A stretch of DNA of 64,000 nucleotides from Dendrolimus kikuchii (lineage: Eukaryota; Arthropoda; Insecta; Lepidoptera; Lasiocampidae), in the NCBI GenBank assembly GCA_019925095.2, contig CM034389.1:27096935-27160934 (forward strand), read 5' to 3'. Position 1 is the stretch's first letter. Each line of letters opens with the position of its first letter. The position numbers were made by a program, and so were the translations under genes. Positions 1-10,430 of this stretch are shown piece after piece. The notes below the pieces were generated by a model. The model was given only the letters and a program-made list of their open reading frames with translations, searched no databases and was not told the DNA's origin.

Positions 1-181
1 TCAAATTGATCGTGTACTAGCGGAGGGTGATGTCAGGAGCCTTCAGAACAGACGAGTGTGCATGACAAGAGTTATGAATGTCACAGAAGCAAGTGAGGTG
101 TGTAAGAATGGGCCTAAATGGGGCTGTGTTGTTCGTGCCTACCCCGCAAGGGAACTGGCGTGAAGTTATGTATGTATGTAT
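1..181 (+). mobile_element. RTE-type LINE 3' end (B family), cut by window edge
   Basis: This is the first of about 16 copies of one element, here called B. In the longest copies the element encodes the C-terminus of an RTE-clade reverse transcriptase ([56 protein letters not shown]) and ends GAACTGGCGTGAAGTT followed by an (ATGT)n tail. This copy keeps the last 160 bases plus the tail. Confidence 0.8.
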
Positions 182-479
182 GGATTCAATTTAGTTATGG
201 TCAAGGGAATGCAACTGATAAATAATTCGGTATTGAGGATGTGTATTTCCCAAATTTGGATTGAGTTTTCGAAGACGACTTCTATAAATATTCTTAGACA
301 AATTATTTTATTACTGATGTTTGCTCGTGACTTCGTCCGGGTAGGTAAATTTTGTAGACAAAGTGGAGGGCCGGCCGTCAGTAATCCCACATGCTCTCCT
401 TCGAAATGTCAAACTTAGTTTCTACATTCCCACAGTCGTTGCCATGACGATGTATTTTCTATCCTCGGGCAAAGTATTT
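182..479. other. No gene seen
   Basis: AT-rich sequence. A GACTTCGTCCGGGTAGG stretch near 329-345 resembles the inverted 3' end of lepidopteran Helitron-like elements. Nothing else is recognised. Confidence 0.4.
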
Positions 480-760
480 TATCTGGATGGAAGGTATCCC
501 ATATCCTTTTCTATGCGGCGCAAATATGCAACCCTCAGTGAGAGTAATACGTGTATGTTTGTGCCGTTTGTTGTCGAGACGTTTGATCCGTGGGGTCCTG
601 TGGCCATGAGCTTCTACCATTATTTATCAAAACGACTCATTGACTCTTCCGGTGATCAGAAGGCTGGTACCTACCTCTTGCAACGGATCAGTCTGGCAAT
701 CTAGCGAGGAAACGTAGCCAGCCTTCTGTCACCTTACCCATAGAAGACAATGATTTAGGC
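480..760 (+). mobile_element. Non-LTR retrotransposon C-terminal fragment (F family)
   Basis: The frame reads RRKYATLSES, VETFDPWGPVA, LIDSSGDQKAGTYLLQRI and SLAI before a stop. It is a diverged copy of the C-terminal tail of the element at 9690-10430 (RRKYSAIGNG, VETLGPWGPEA, VDVSRDQKTGLYLAQRI). Only the last third of the domain is kept. Confidence 0.6.
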
Positions 761-849
761 TCAGTATTCTACTTATAGTCTTGAAGGACTATGGGTAGAA
801 TACAATACAAATAAGTTTCTTTTTTATTGTACTTACAATACAATATAAT

Positions 850-985
850 TCTCTTTATTGTACACCAACATTACATAGAAGAAATACACAAAAAACTTAC
901 TTACTAAAAGGTAGTAAGTACAATGGGCGGCCATATTGCTAAAAACAATCTCTTCCTGGCAACCTTTGGATGAACAAGATCTAAT
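850..985 (-). mobile_element. CR1-like LINE 3' UTR fragment
   Basis: Read on the minus strand it has TTGCCAGGAAGAGATTG, a degraded GCGATAAGGCCGCC block and a TGTACAATAAAG end. The same features follow the CR1 reverse transcriptase at 20750-20870. Confidence 0.55.
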
Positions 986-1011
986 TACATAGATAGCTTT
1001 TTTTTATTTAT

Positions 1012-1640
1012 TGGACTTGACTTTATGTTATTGGTCCGAAGACCTTACAACTTTACCGGGGTTTTCGGGGCGAGTATCTTCGCTAAGGAAGGCGCTCGAG
1101 CCCGGGGGGGCAACTTGCTCGAGGGAGCTCCCTAAGGAGTTTTACCTCGGCTGGACTGTTGCCATGAGAGGGGGATGAATTTAATGATGCCCACCATAGG
1201 GCGACACAAAGCACTAATTGAGAACGGGCGACGGGTAATATAAAGCCCGAGGGGAAGGATCCCGGCGGATCGGGATCGGTGGTTCGTGGAGGCCTACGCT
1301 ATCTTACTGCCATTTCGCAACGTGTTATGGCTGGGAGAGAAGAAACGGCGAAAGAAACTTCCCAGCAACACGCCTAGTCTATCCTTCGTCTCCTAGCGTC
1401 CCTCGCAGGGACGTGGAGAGATATTGATTGGCGGCGCCTGAGACGCCGTCGCTTGTGTCTATCTGTCCGTGCCTGCCAGCCTCCCGTCCTAACCGCGGGC
1501 GGGCTGATCCGGGCCAGCCGTTTTGTGATAACGTCGACCCTGTCCGTGAGGACGTTACGCGGTCGTCGCACGAGAGCCTTTCGCCGAGGCTTATAATCGA
1601 ACGCGGACACGATTGGCGTGCAGTTGAAATAGATATTAAT
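1012..1640 (-). mobile_element. Jockey-clade LINE 3' end (short copy)
   Basis: The minus strand is collinear with the better copy at 14505-15770. It includes the C-terminal SAFDYKPRRKALVRRPRNVL and a long GC-rich 3' UTR that ends near a T-rich stretch at 1000-1010. Frame breaks in the 5' part show it is dead. Confidence 0.65.
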
Positions 1641-2110
1641 ATAATAATAAAATAATTATAATACATATATTATAGTTATAAAAATATATACGTACATAGA
1701 CATACAAAACAAACAATAAACACTTTATACAGTTAAATAGCGCTCCTTCACAAGTCTGTTAAAGGAATGTATAGATTTAGCAGACCGGACATCTGCCGGC
1801 AGAGCATTCCAAAGATGCACAGCTTGAACAGAGAACATCTTGCGTAAATCTCCATAGTATGTATCGGTGTCCTAAGTCGCAACCTAGAGACGTTCTCAAA
1901 GACTGTGAAAGAACTGAAAAAGTTCTTTGAGATAAGACGGGGTCCTAGGATCAAACAGTACGTTATAAAGGACAGACAGAACCTGAGCATCACGGCGAAG
2001 TCAGCGAAATTCAGATACGTGATCATATTTGCGTAAGCCAAATATGGATCGTATACAGATATTTTGAAGTCGCTCAAGTTTATCTTAAGAATTAGATAGG
2101 TGACGTCGCC
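1641..2110 (-). mobile_element. CR1-like reverse transcriptase C-terminus and 3' UTR
   Basis: On the minus strand one frame reads FSVQAVHLWNALPADVRSAK and then SIHSFNRLVKERYL, the usual CR1-type C-terminus (compare FAVQAVRLWNSLP at the end of the element at 19.1-20.6 kb). It is 5' truncated and frameshifted; the 3' UTR runs into AT-rich sequence. Confidence 0.65.
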
Positions 2111-2269
2111 ATAATCAAGTATAGGAAGAAGGAGCTACTGCGCTAGCGCTATTTTTGTGGTGAATGGTAGGAAATATTGGTGACGGCGTAGAGAAGCAGC
2201 TGACGCAAATATTTTCTCGCTGACTTTCTGAAGTTGATCTAAGATAGAATTGTACTAGGTTATAATTTA

Positions 2270-2415
2270 GATAGATAACACTTTATTGCTCACCAAAATA
2301 AACAAATACAAAAACAAAATGTATAATTACAATACTTCTTGGCAAAACAACAGGCGGGCTTATCGCTAAAAGCGATCTCTTCCAGGCAACCTAGCTTAAA
2401 AGAAATTCTTAACTA
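2270..2415 (-). mobile_element. CR1-like LINE 3' tail
   Basis: The minus strand shows TTGCCTGGAAGAGATCGC, the paired GCTTTTAGCGATAAG block and an AATAAAGTGTTATC end. The self-complementary block around AGCGAT could fold as a small hairpin. Confidence 0.6.
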
Positions 2416-2660
2416 ATCTGGCGATGTAGGTGAAGCAGAAAAAAGATAGGACTGTACAATTTATATATACATACTTACACTAATTTATAAATTTAATACA
2501 TAGGTAGATATATAAAAATATAATAGTAATATATATATACGTATATATAAAAAATAATCTAAATAAATATATTTGTTAACATTATACATGACAAGCATTT
2601 TATATATTACAATAGATAAATAAGTAAATGTTTATAATTTTAATATATATAAATTACGTG

Positions 2661-2852
2661 TCACGTTGTTTCTCCGCGATGGACTCCTAAACTACTTGAC
2701 CGATTTTAATCAAATTTGCACGCCGTGTGCAGTTTGATCCGACTTGAAAGATAGGATAGCTTACATTTGGACCCGGTAGGTGGCGCTGCAATCGAGTTCT
2801 AAATTTTATTTCTTCAGGGCAGAACAACGTCTGCCGGGAGCAGCTAGTAATT
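2661..2852 (+). mobile_element. Helitron-like non-autonomous element, 3' end
   Basis: The segment starts GTCACGTTGTTTCTCC, contains the recurring ACTTGACCGATTTTAATC motif, and ends CTGCCGGGAGCAGCTAGT. A GC-rich hairpin followed by CTAGT is typical of Helitron 3' ends in Lepidoptera. Confidence 0.5.
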
Positions 2853-2928
2853 TATATATATATAAATAAATCATTCTTACTAATAATTAGGATAATACAC
2901 TTGTGCATAATGTTATTTAGTTTCTTAC

Positions 2929-3395
2929 CTTTTAAAGGCCATGTGACGTTCAGTAGGCGTTCCAGAGCTGGTGATACAGCACTCAAGTTCCCGACAATTA
3001 TAGGAATAGGAATAGGAGTATCGGAGCCAGTAACTGGGATATTGTCTGGATCAGTTGTGTCTGTACTGTTGTCGTCGTCAACGAAATCTTGTGCAATGTT
3101 GTACGCTACTGTTAGTAGAAGGGATATACCGAGGATGGCTCTGAGAACAAAAATAGTTAAGATTCTATTATTTTATTTTATTTATTTAGGATAATAAACA
3201 GATATACACTAAAGTTACATAATAAAAAAAAAATAGTATTAAAATCAGTGCTTATCCAACTACATTATCCACGAACTAAAAGATGGTAGTGTACAATACT
3301 TTAAAAGAATACGGGACTTATACAAAACTCACGCTCACCCACACACGCGCGCGCACACACACACATACACACACACACACACACAGAGAGAGAGA

Positions 3396-3444
<49 letters not shown>

Positions 3445-3448
3445 GAAA

Positions 3449-3486
<38 letters not shown>

Positions 3487-3832
3487 CACGCACACAGAGA
3501 GAGAAAAAAAAACACACACACACACACACACACAGATACACCCACACACACATACACGCACAGACACAGAAACACACACACACACACACCCCCAAGACAG
3601 AAACACATACACACAGATAGAGACATACACACACACACACACAGATACACCCACACACACATACACGCACACACACAGAAACACACACACACACACACAC
3701 ACACACCCAGACAGAAACACATACACACACACACACACACACACAAAAACATACACACATACAAACACACACACACACACACACACAGAGACACACACAC
3801 ATACACACAGAGAGAGGTGCACACACACACAC

Positions 3833-3868
<36 letters not shown>

Positions 3869-6282
3869 GCGCGTGACCATGCACGCGCACGCGCCCCCGC
3901 AATCAAACACACACATCAACACGCTTATATACATTTCATATATGTAAAGGATAAAGATAACACAGAGACAAAAAAAAATGAAAGAAAATTACAATGCCTG
4001 ATCCTTAATGGCGTTAATAACATATTTTTTATCCACCTGTTTGCCTAACTTAATATAAACAAGTTAATATTTAGTTCTTGCTTTTATACTCATGGTTAGC
4101 ACACGCGTCCCAAACTCAAAAGGGCGCGGGTTTGAATCCTGACCGGAACACTTGCACCACTTAGGCCCTTCTCTGATCTAATGTGCCGAAATTGTTACAA
4201 TCACCACATGCTAAAAACGATGAAGGAAAACATCGTGATGAAGCCTGCATATCAAAATAACCGATGTGTCAAACCTGCCAATCCTCCTTGGATAAGCGTA
4301 GCGGGGGCTGTCCGTATTCCTAGCGGGAGGCCCGAGCCCAGCAGTGGAATTTTATGGGATGTTATTATACGTTTGACCAAATTTATATTGCAAAGTCTTC
4401 AAAGCAATTTGCCAGAAACTCTTCCATGCCACACGTGATCAGATGGCCGGCTCATATTTCGCCCAACAAATAACCATCGCTATATACCGCGGCAATGCAG
4501 CTAGCCTTCTAGGCACGCTCCAATCTGGCAGCGGTTTGTTACAGTCTATAATAGCTTGCACTATTTATAACTTACTTTATTTTTAGTTTTTAATTGTATT
4601 TTTAAAGTTTTTTTTTTGCAGGAGATCAGCAGACAGACAGACGGCCCACTTGATGGAAAGCGGTTACCATCGCCTATGGACATTTGCAACAGCACAGTTG
4701 CTACAAATGCGCTGCTGCTCTCTTAAGGGATACTGGAACCTGGTCACTAATGCCGGAACACAACTCAAGGTTGTTATGGCGACATACTTCAGACCAGGGG
4801 TGGTAGCTATCCAGTCGGGCAAATGCCCTACCACCTGGCTGTGGGTTGTTAAGTCGCCACTTACGACAGGCCGCCCGGCCGCAGGAAATTGTATTCTTCC
4901 TCCTTTCCTGCACGGATAAAAATTAATAACTAAGTAGATTAATACCTATCATTGCAAATATACTTATGTCATATTTATTTTAATTTTTTTTTTATGTAGG
5001 TAGTATTAGCACCCTTTCTCCATCAAGATAACGTATTAACCTGAATCGCGGAGATATTTAAATTCTTAATGAGGTAAGAATCGCATTAACTCCTTTGGTG
5101 TTGCAATGTTCAAGAACGATGTTAGCTTCTTACCATCAGTTAGACCGTATGCCCATTTGCCTATTTAAAACATAAAAATAACAAATAAACTCCAGCACGT
5201 ATAAATTTTTGATCCGAATGGTGGTCCAATGAGATGATTACAGTGATTACAAGTACTGTACTTGACGGAATTTAGTACATGCTAGGATAGACATGAGAAA
5301 CATCTTAAGATCTAAATATGAACAATTGTGTATTTGAGATCTGATTAGAATGGATACAGTTTGAGCTTAATAAACTTCGAGTAGCAACAACTGCTAGATT
5401 ATTCATGTTTTTTTATAATAAGTATTTTAATTATTAATTTATTGCATAAGTTTAGCAGACCTGATGGAAAGTGGTTACCATCGCCAATGGACATTTGTAA
5501 CAATAAAAGTGCTATAAATGCATTGCTGCTCTTTAAAGGGAGATTGGAACCTGGCCACTAATGCCGGAATGCCACTGTAGCCATCCAGACGGGCCAATGC
5601 CCTACCACCTGGCTGTGGGTTGTTTTGTCGCATCTTACGACAGGCCGCCCCAACGCAGGAAATTGTATTCTTTCTCCGTTCTTGTACGAATAATTATAGG
5701 AACAGTTGCATTATTTGCGATATTCTACAATCGCTTTTAAGTAGTTAGTCTTTAGAAGTTTAGACACATTCCTAAATATTATAGTAATTTTTATCTATTT
5801 TTATTGCAGGAGTTCAGCAGACAGGCAGACGGCCCACTTGATGGAAAGTGGTTACCATCGCCTACGGACATTTGCAACACCAAAGGTGCTACAAATGCGC
5901 TGCTGCTCTATTAACGGACTCTGGAACCTGGTCACTAATGCCGGAACATAACTCAAGGTTGTTTTGGCGACATACTTTAGACCAGGGGTCGTAGCCATCC
6001 AGTCGGGCAAATGTCCTACCACCTGGTTGTGGGTTGTTTTGTCGCCTCTTACGACAGGCCGCTGAGCCGCAGGAAATTGTATTCTTTCTCCGTTCCTGCA
6101 CGGATAAAGTAATAAGATAAAGTCATTAAGTAGGTATAAGAAATCACTTACATGATTGCCACACAGAGTGCGCATTGTAAGTTGTGTAGTCTTTTCTGGT
6201 AGCGCCTTGTCAAGCTGGATTCGAAAACGTACGTTGGTTGGACTAGAGGCGTCCTCTCAGTACTCGTCGAGGCATTTGCCAT
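2929..6282 (-). CDS. Unidentified type II membrane protein, 5' part (two exons, partial)
   Basis: Two exons on the minus strand join in perfect phase. Exon 1 (6152-6282) starts with ATG in the context AACATGG and gives 43 codons plus two bases before a consensus donor GTAAGT. Exon 2 (2929-3140) follows a TTGTTCTCAG acceptor, opens with the one base that completes the split codon, runs 70 codons and leaves at AAAG/GTAAGA. The protein begins [10 protein letters not shown], has a basic stretch RRYQKR near residue 30, then a hydrophobic helix at about residues 37-61, and then an acidic, Ser/Thr/Pro-rich stretch with three N-glycosylation sequons (NST, NLS, NVT). A basic N-terminus before a single helix predicts type II topology with the rest outside the cell or in the lumen. 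A possible acceptor (CTATTCACAG) sits just before the ATG, so a 5' UTR exon may lie further right. The ~3-kb intron carries a microsatellite, a SINE and three A-family repeats. Later exons are past the left edge. I do not recognise the family; membrane peptidases and glycosyltransferases often share this topology, but nothing here decides. Confidence 0.6.
3330..3890. repeat. Compound (CA)n/(GA)n microsatellite
   Basis: About 550 bp of CA dinucleotide repeat is broken by short GA runs (at about 3384, 3428, 3497 and 3810) and by CACACGC variants, ending in alternating purine-pyrimidine CGCGCG. It lies in intron 1 of the membrane-protein gene. Long open frames of His-Thr or Cys-Val here are repeat artefacts. 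Confidence 0.97.
4088..4375 (+). mobile_element. tRNA-derived SINE, family 1 (S1)
   Basis: The head resembles a tRNA gene: a degraded A box (TGGTTAGCACACG) and a B box GGTTTGAATCC at about 4130. The body ends GAGCCCAGCAGTGGAAT, ATTTTATGGG and a TTATTAT tail. Four more copies lie at 12.07, 26.31, 29.64 and 34.86 kb. Confidence 0.7.
4445..4560 (+). mobile_element. F-family LINE terminal fragment
   Basis: The frame reads [18 protein letters not shown], which matches the very end of the F-family coding region. Nothing 5' of it is kept. Confidence 0.5.
4608..4918 (-). repeat. A-family tailed repeat, full length
   Basis: The A family is the most abundant repeat here, with more than 20 copies. In its sense orientation it starts TATCCGTGCAGGAACGGAG, runs about 310 bp, ends CTGCTGAACTCCTGCAATA and carries a poly(A) tail, so it moves by reverse transcription. 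A frame on the strand opposite to the tail stays open in many copies ([27 protein letters not shown]), probably only because the copies are young. A weak B-box-like GGTTCCAGTCTCC is present but there is no clear tRNA head. Origin unknown: a LINE 3' end or a SINE. Confidence 0.8.
4919..5431. other. No gene seen (intron of the membrane-protein gene)
   Basis: AT-rich. A short stretch at 5100-5165 (CTTACCATCAG, GCCCATTTGCC) resembles a degraded repeat 3' end. Nothing else stands out. Confidence 0.5.
5432..5692 (-). repeat. A-family repeat, diverged, internally deleted
   Basis: Compared with full copies, the tail junction is degraded (TTTAGCAGACC) and about 50 bp around the AAGGTTGTTATGGCG block are missing. 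It is older than its neighbour at 5798. Confidence 0.75.
5798..6106 (-). repeat. A-family repeat, full length
   Basis: Complete from the T-rich tail side to the CACGGATA end. It sits about 45 bp from the donor of exon 1 of the membrane-protein gene. Confidence 0.85.
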
Positions 6283-6349
6283 GTTCACCTGTGAATAGAG
6301 CCATTATAATTTTGATATGGTTTACTATACTATATCAGTTAGATATAAT

Positions 6350-6630
6350 ATACATACATACATACATAACTTCACGCCAGTTCCCTTGCGGGGTAGGCAC
6401 GAACAACAGAGCGCCATTTAGGCCCATTCTTACACACCTCACTTGCTTCTTTGACATTCATAACTCTTGTCATGCACACTCGTCTGTTCTTAAGGCTCCT
6501 GACATCACCCTCCGCTAGTACACGATCAATTTGATCATGGAAGGTGTGTCGTGGCCTTCCACGACTTCTGCATCCATCCACTTTTGCATTGTATATCTGT
6601 TTAGTCATTCTTTCCACATGCCCGAACCAC
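6350..6630 (-). mobile_element. RTE B-family copy
   Basis: Minus-strand copy with the (TACA)n tail at 6350-6366. It keeps about 265 bp, breaking off within the HVERM region and lacking the RMHDE repeat. Confidence 0.8.
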
Positions 6631-7142
6631 TATCACTACCACTACACAACCACTATCAAATTGACAGTCTTGGCGAAATCTGTGATTATAGAAGTAGGTA
6701 GTCTTTAACAATAGAACCTTAATAATGTTCAAACTTATAATTTAAATTGATTATGGTCGAATTTCCACCACTGGGCGACAACTAGCAATATCAAATGGGC
6801 GTGCTAATTTAAATTCTTCTAATGAATAACACATTAGTAGTTTTGTTTTTAGTCATATATAATTGAACGAAGGTGATCTTCTGTTTCGTCATAGCTCAGG
6901 GTTTTAGCCATTTGGTGATTTATTCTTTGCTAGTATACTTCTGTAGAGGGTATATTTGTAATATATTGTTTAATTTATTGTTAAGGTATGTAATGAATAG
7001 TAAGATGTAACCGGCCAATATTGATGCAGTCTTTACACGTGTTGGCAAGCACAATACATCAGTAAATGCTTAGTAAGACAGTAAAGTAAATACACAAACA
7101 TTCATTTAATAAATAAAAAAACAATATTAACAAAAACAAGCT
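6631..7142. other. No gene seen
   Basis: AT-rich single-copy-looking sequence without a readable frame or a recognised repeat. Confidence 0.5.
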
Positions 7143-7280
7143 TTATCGGGACATAGTCAAACGTCTGGTGGATGTCTCACGTGACCAAAAGTTTGGTTTA
7201 TACCTCGCACAGTGCATCAGCATTGCCATTCAGAGAGGCCATTAATGTGGCCAGTCTTTTGGGCACGTTTCCGACTGAGA
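7143..7280 (+). mobile_element. F-family LINE fragment
   Basis: The first 80 bases are almost the same as 10298-10378 (CTTTATCGGGACATAGTC). The fragment then continues past the point where that copy changes: ISIAIQRGH and a GGCCAGTCTTTTGGG stretch, so it records the original 3' end of the F coding region. Confidence 0.65.
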
Positions 7281-7762
7281 GCGGTCTAGAACTAGATTTT
7301 ATACTTTAATTTTAGTTTGTATATATAGTTTATTTTTAGTTTAATTTATTGTATAGTTTAATTTATTTATAATTTAGTTTATTTATAATTAAACAAAAGA
7401 GTATATATATCAAATGTCGTAATATTACAGATGTGCTTATTATTTTGTAAAAGACTATTTTTTTATATAATACCTCAATAATATCTATGATGGCTTGTAA
7501 AAAAAAATAAAAAAATATTAAGTCAAACATCACCTAGTTTAGTAGATTACATTAAAAAATCGTCGACATAGTTTGGCCCAGTAGTTTTCACTTTATGAAC
7601 ATTTTTATGAAAAGCGGGGTCTGCTGATAGAAGTAAAATTGGCTTAAAAGAAGATTCCAGCAACTGACTACAAATTGTACATGTGTTTCTTAAGCTCAAG
7701 TTCATTTTCAGTAGCGTTTTCAAATTGCACAGATCATGTATTTCATTATTTTAAAAGCCTTT
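7281..7762. other. No gene seen
   Basis: AT-rich. Positions 7563-7610 (GACATAGTTTGGCCCAG) match a unit of the tandem repeat at 27.2-27.5 kb. Confidence 0.5.
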
Positions 7763-7773
7763 GTAAGAATGTT

Positions 7774-7923
7774 ACATACATACATAACTTCACGCCAGTT
7801 CCCTTGCGGGGTAGGCACGAACAACAGAGTGCCATTTAGGCTTATTCTTACACACCTCACTTGCCTCTTTGACATTCATAACTCTTGTCATGCAAGCTCG
7901 TCTGTTCTTAAGGCTCCTGACAT
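7774..7923 (-). mobile_element. RTE B-family copy with target-site duplication
   Basis: A 150-bp insertion flanked by the 11-bp duplication GTAAGAATGTT (7763-7773 and 7924-7934). This fixes the 3' tail at the TACATACA side and the 5' truncation inside the GACATCACC region. Confidence 0.9.
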
Positions 7924-7934
7924 GTAAGAATGTT

Positions 7935-8276
7935 CACATCTGTAACTTGAGGAATTACTTATATGTTGCTTATTCCAACCCTTCATAGTGTGACCTTTAA
8001 AGAAGAACAACGTAAGCGACGGAAACCTGCAAACACGATTTTTTTATCTAATCTACTAAACTAGGTAATGCTTCACTTAATATTGATTTTTGACTTGACA
8101 TGATTATAAGTGTTTTTTTTTTATTAAAACCAGAAAATTCTTTACATAAACTTCTGCATACCTACTGCTTTTTTTAGAAACTAAGCAATGATGTTTACAG
8201 GAGTGTATATAACACAAGTAATATGAAGCAAGTACGTACATTTTCCAGACTTAGCATCTAGCTGAACACGCGCGAA
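7935..8276. other. No gene seen
   Basis: AT-rich, no readable frame, no repeat recognised. Confidence 0.5.
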
Positions 8277-8287
8277 TTTACCATTAG

Positions 8288-8844
8288 TTTTTTTTTTTTT
8301 TTGGAGCTGGACCCAGCTGAATAGGCGCAGATGGCTGTTTCAGCGATACCGGACTTTGGGGGCTTCCCGACTCCGTGGGAGCGGAGGCGTTCAGCCCGGA
8401 AGCAGCACGCTCGAGGAGGCACCTCCTGTGAGGTTCGACCTCGGCTCGACCGCTGCGGGGGATTGCCTCTATATTGAGAATTAGCCGTTAAAGGCTGAAA
8501 GAGCTAAGCCAACAGGCTGAAGTGATTATTTGGGGACCAATTATCGACTCCGCCGGCGGAGCCGATCCTAGTCTATCATTACTACCGCTTCGCAACGTGT
8601 TATAGCTGGAGGAGAAGAAGCGGCGGAAGAAACTCTCCAGCAACACGCCTATGCTAATCTTGTATGGCTACTTGTGTCTGTAGTGAGTGAGTGAAAATGG
8701 TGGAGTCTTACCTTTGTGTAAGAGGAACCGAGCCTGGGGCTCTTCGGCGTCTGTTTTGTCTGCGTCTATTATGCCAGGCTGATGTTCTGAGCCTCGGGGG
8801 GGTTCATAGTCGCGAGGAGACGGGCGATTTCATTGGGCTCGGTT
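8288..8844 (-). mobile_element. 5'-truncated non-LTR retrotransposon with 11-bp target-site duplication
   Basis: The flanks carry TTTACCATTAG at 8277-8287 and 8845-8855. The minus strand ends in a poly(A) run next to the left duplication. It holds the last codons of an ORF (EPNEIARLLATMNPPEA, stop) and a long GC-rich 3' UTR. An internal block around 8585-8650 (TTCGCAACGTGTTATAGC, CAGCAACACGCC) is shared with the Jockey copies at 1.3 and 14.8 kb, so it is a related subfamily. Confidence 0.85.
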
Positions 8845-8885
8845 TTTACCATTAGTACGAACGTCGTTTCATAGATAATGCTTTA

Positions 8886-8966
8886 TCAAGGTAGCGCACG
8901 CGCGTACTCACCGGTGCATATCAAGGTAGCGCACGCGCGTGCTCACCGGTGCATATCAAGGTATCT
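8886..8966. repeat. 35-bp tandem repeat, 2.3 units
   Basis: The unit contains AAGGTAGCGCACGCGCG and CTCACCGGTGCATATC. Two full units differ by one base and a third partial unit follows. Confidence 0.9.
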
Positions 8967-9428
8967 CTATCCATTTCAAGGGATGAAACAAATCAAGCAT
9001 ACTGTTACAGTTATTTGGTGGCATAGTTGTTCTTGTCATGTTTCTGTTTAAAGTTAATAATTAATTTTGTTATGTACCCTCTTATTTCTAAACGATACGA
9101 TCGGCCATTTCCTTAATTGAATAATAATGTTATATTTTTATTTTGTAAAGTGGTTGTTATAATTTATAATAATTTTGATACAATATTTATCCTTTATAAT
9201 GTAGTGATTGTGTACAGATTATAATTCAAAATCTCTCAATTGTATATAGACGGTATTCACTACATTTTGTTTTCATGTTGGCAGACGCGATAGATTTCTA
9301 CTGTGTTCGGTTTGTTTTATTACATGTAAAACTTTAAGTATAATGTTTTATATAATATCTTGTATAAAATATTATCTGGAATTTCCAAACAGTAATGTGT
9401 TAAATTCTTTTCATTCATACTAAGTTTC
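8967..9428. other. No gene seen
   Basis: AT-rich, no frame or repeat recognised. Confidence 0.5.
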
Positions 9429-9682
9429 GTACATACATACATAACTTCACGCCAGTTCCCTTGCGGGGTAGGCACGAGCAACAGAGCGTCATTTAGGCTT
9501 ATTCTTACACACCTCACTTGCTTTTGTGACATTCATAACTCTTGTCATGCACGCTCGTCTGTTCTTAAGGCTCCTGACATCACCTTCTGCTAGTACACGA
9601 TCAATTTGATCATGGAAGGTGTGTCGTGGCCTTCCACGACTTCTGCATCCATCCACTTTTGCATTGTATATCTGTTTAGTCA
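9429..9682 (-). mobile_element. RTE B-family copy
   Basis: Minus-strand copy with its (TACA)n tail at 9429. Its 5' truncation point abuts the F-family element that begins just to the right. Confidence 0.8.
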
Positions 9683-9689
9683 AAGAAGC

Positions 9690-10430
9690 TATGGGACGGC
9701 CCGCTTTGCTCATTGGTGCATAAAAATCTTTTGGATACGTGTGCCAATGAGACGGAGCGTGCTCGTCTCCTAGCTGTCTCGCGTTGGGAGTCTGGCTTGT
9801 GGCTGCAGGCACTTTTCTAGACGATAACGCGTTTAGAATAAGTGCTTGCATTCGCCTAGGGGCGGCCTGTGTTGTTCCACACCGCTGTCAGTGCGGAGAT
9901 AAGGTCGAGCGCCTCGGTCACCATGGGTTATCGTGTAGCAGGAGTGCCGGCAGAATTTCACGTCATGCAACACTTAATGACATAATCCGTCGGGCTCTTG
10001 TCACCGCCGGGGTACCTGCCGTCCTAGAACCGAACGGCCTGTGCCGCGACGATGGCAGGAGACCCGATGGTATGTCATTGGTGCCCTGGAAGATGGGTCG
10101 CCCCTTAGTATGGGACGCGTCTTGCGTCGATACTTTGGCAGCGTCCCATCTTCCAGCTACTAGCATGTCTGCCGGTACAGCTGCTGCACAACAGGAGGCC
10201 CTAAAACGCCGCAAATACTCAGCCATCGGAAATGGCTACATATTTGCGGCTTTTGGGGTCGAGACCCTGGGACCATGGGGGCCTGAGGCGCACAAGCTTT
10301 ATCGGGACATAGTCAAACGTCTGGTGGATGTCTCACGTGACCAAAAGACTGGTTTATACCTCGCACAGCGCATCAGCCTCCGTGCTGGCCTTAGCCAGCC
10401 GGCACGGAGTGGAGATCGCTAGAGCTAAGA
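9690..10430 (+). mobile_element. Non-LTR retrotransposon C-terminal domain (F family), main copy
   Basis: After a frame break near 9825 (before it the sequence reads RWESGLWLQAL in another frame) one frame runs from GTFLDDNAFRI to the end. It has a CCHC knuckle (CQCGDKVERLGHHGLSC), then LNDIIRRAL, then RRPDGMSLVPW, GRPLVWDASCVDTLAA, VETLGPWGPEA and a final AQRIS. At about 10375 the sequence changes to the unrelated G repeat, so the true end is lost. The family is a lepidopteran LINE with a zinc knuckle and an RPD...D motif; the RT domain is missing. The assignment to a clade is uncertain. Confidence 0.6.

Noticed and set aside
3283..3934. Long open frames of His-Thr or Cys-Val on both strands
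   Set aside because: They are translations of the CA/GA microsatellite and have no gene features.
4650..4919. Recurring ~90-residue open frame (ESGYHRLW..., PTTWLWVV)
   Set aside because: It appears in many A-family copies, has no constant start or conserved ends, and lies antisense to the repeat's tail. Openness reflects low divergence.
6156..6518. Plus-strand open frame over 6156-6518
   Set aside because: It is antisense to exon 1 of the membrane-protein gene and runs into a B-family LINE.
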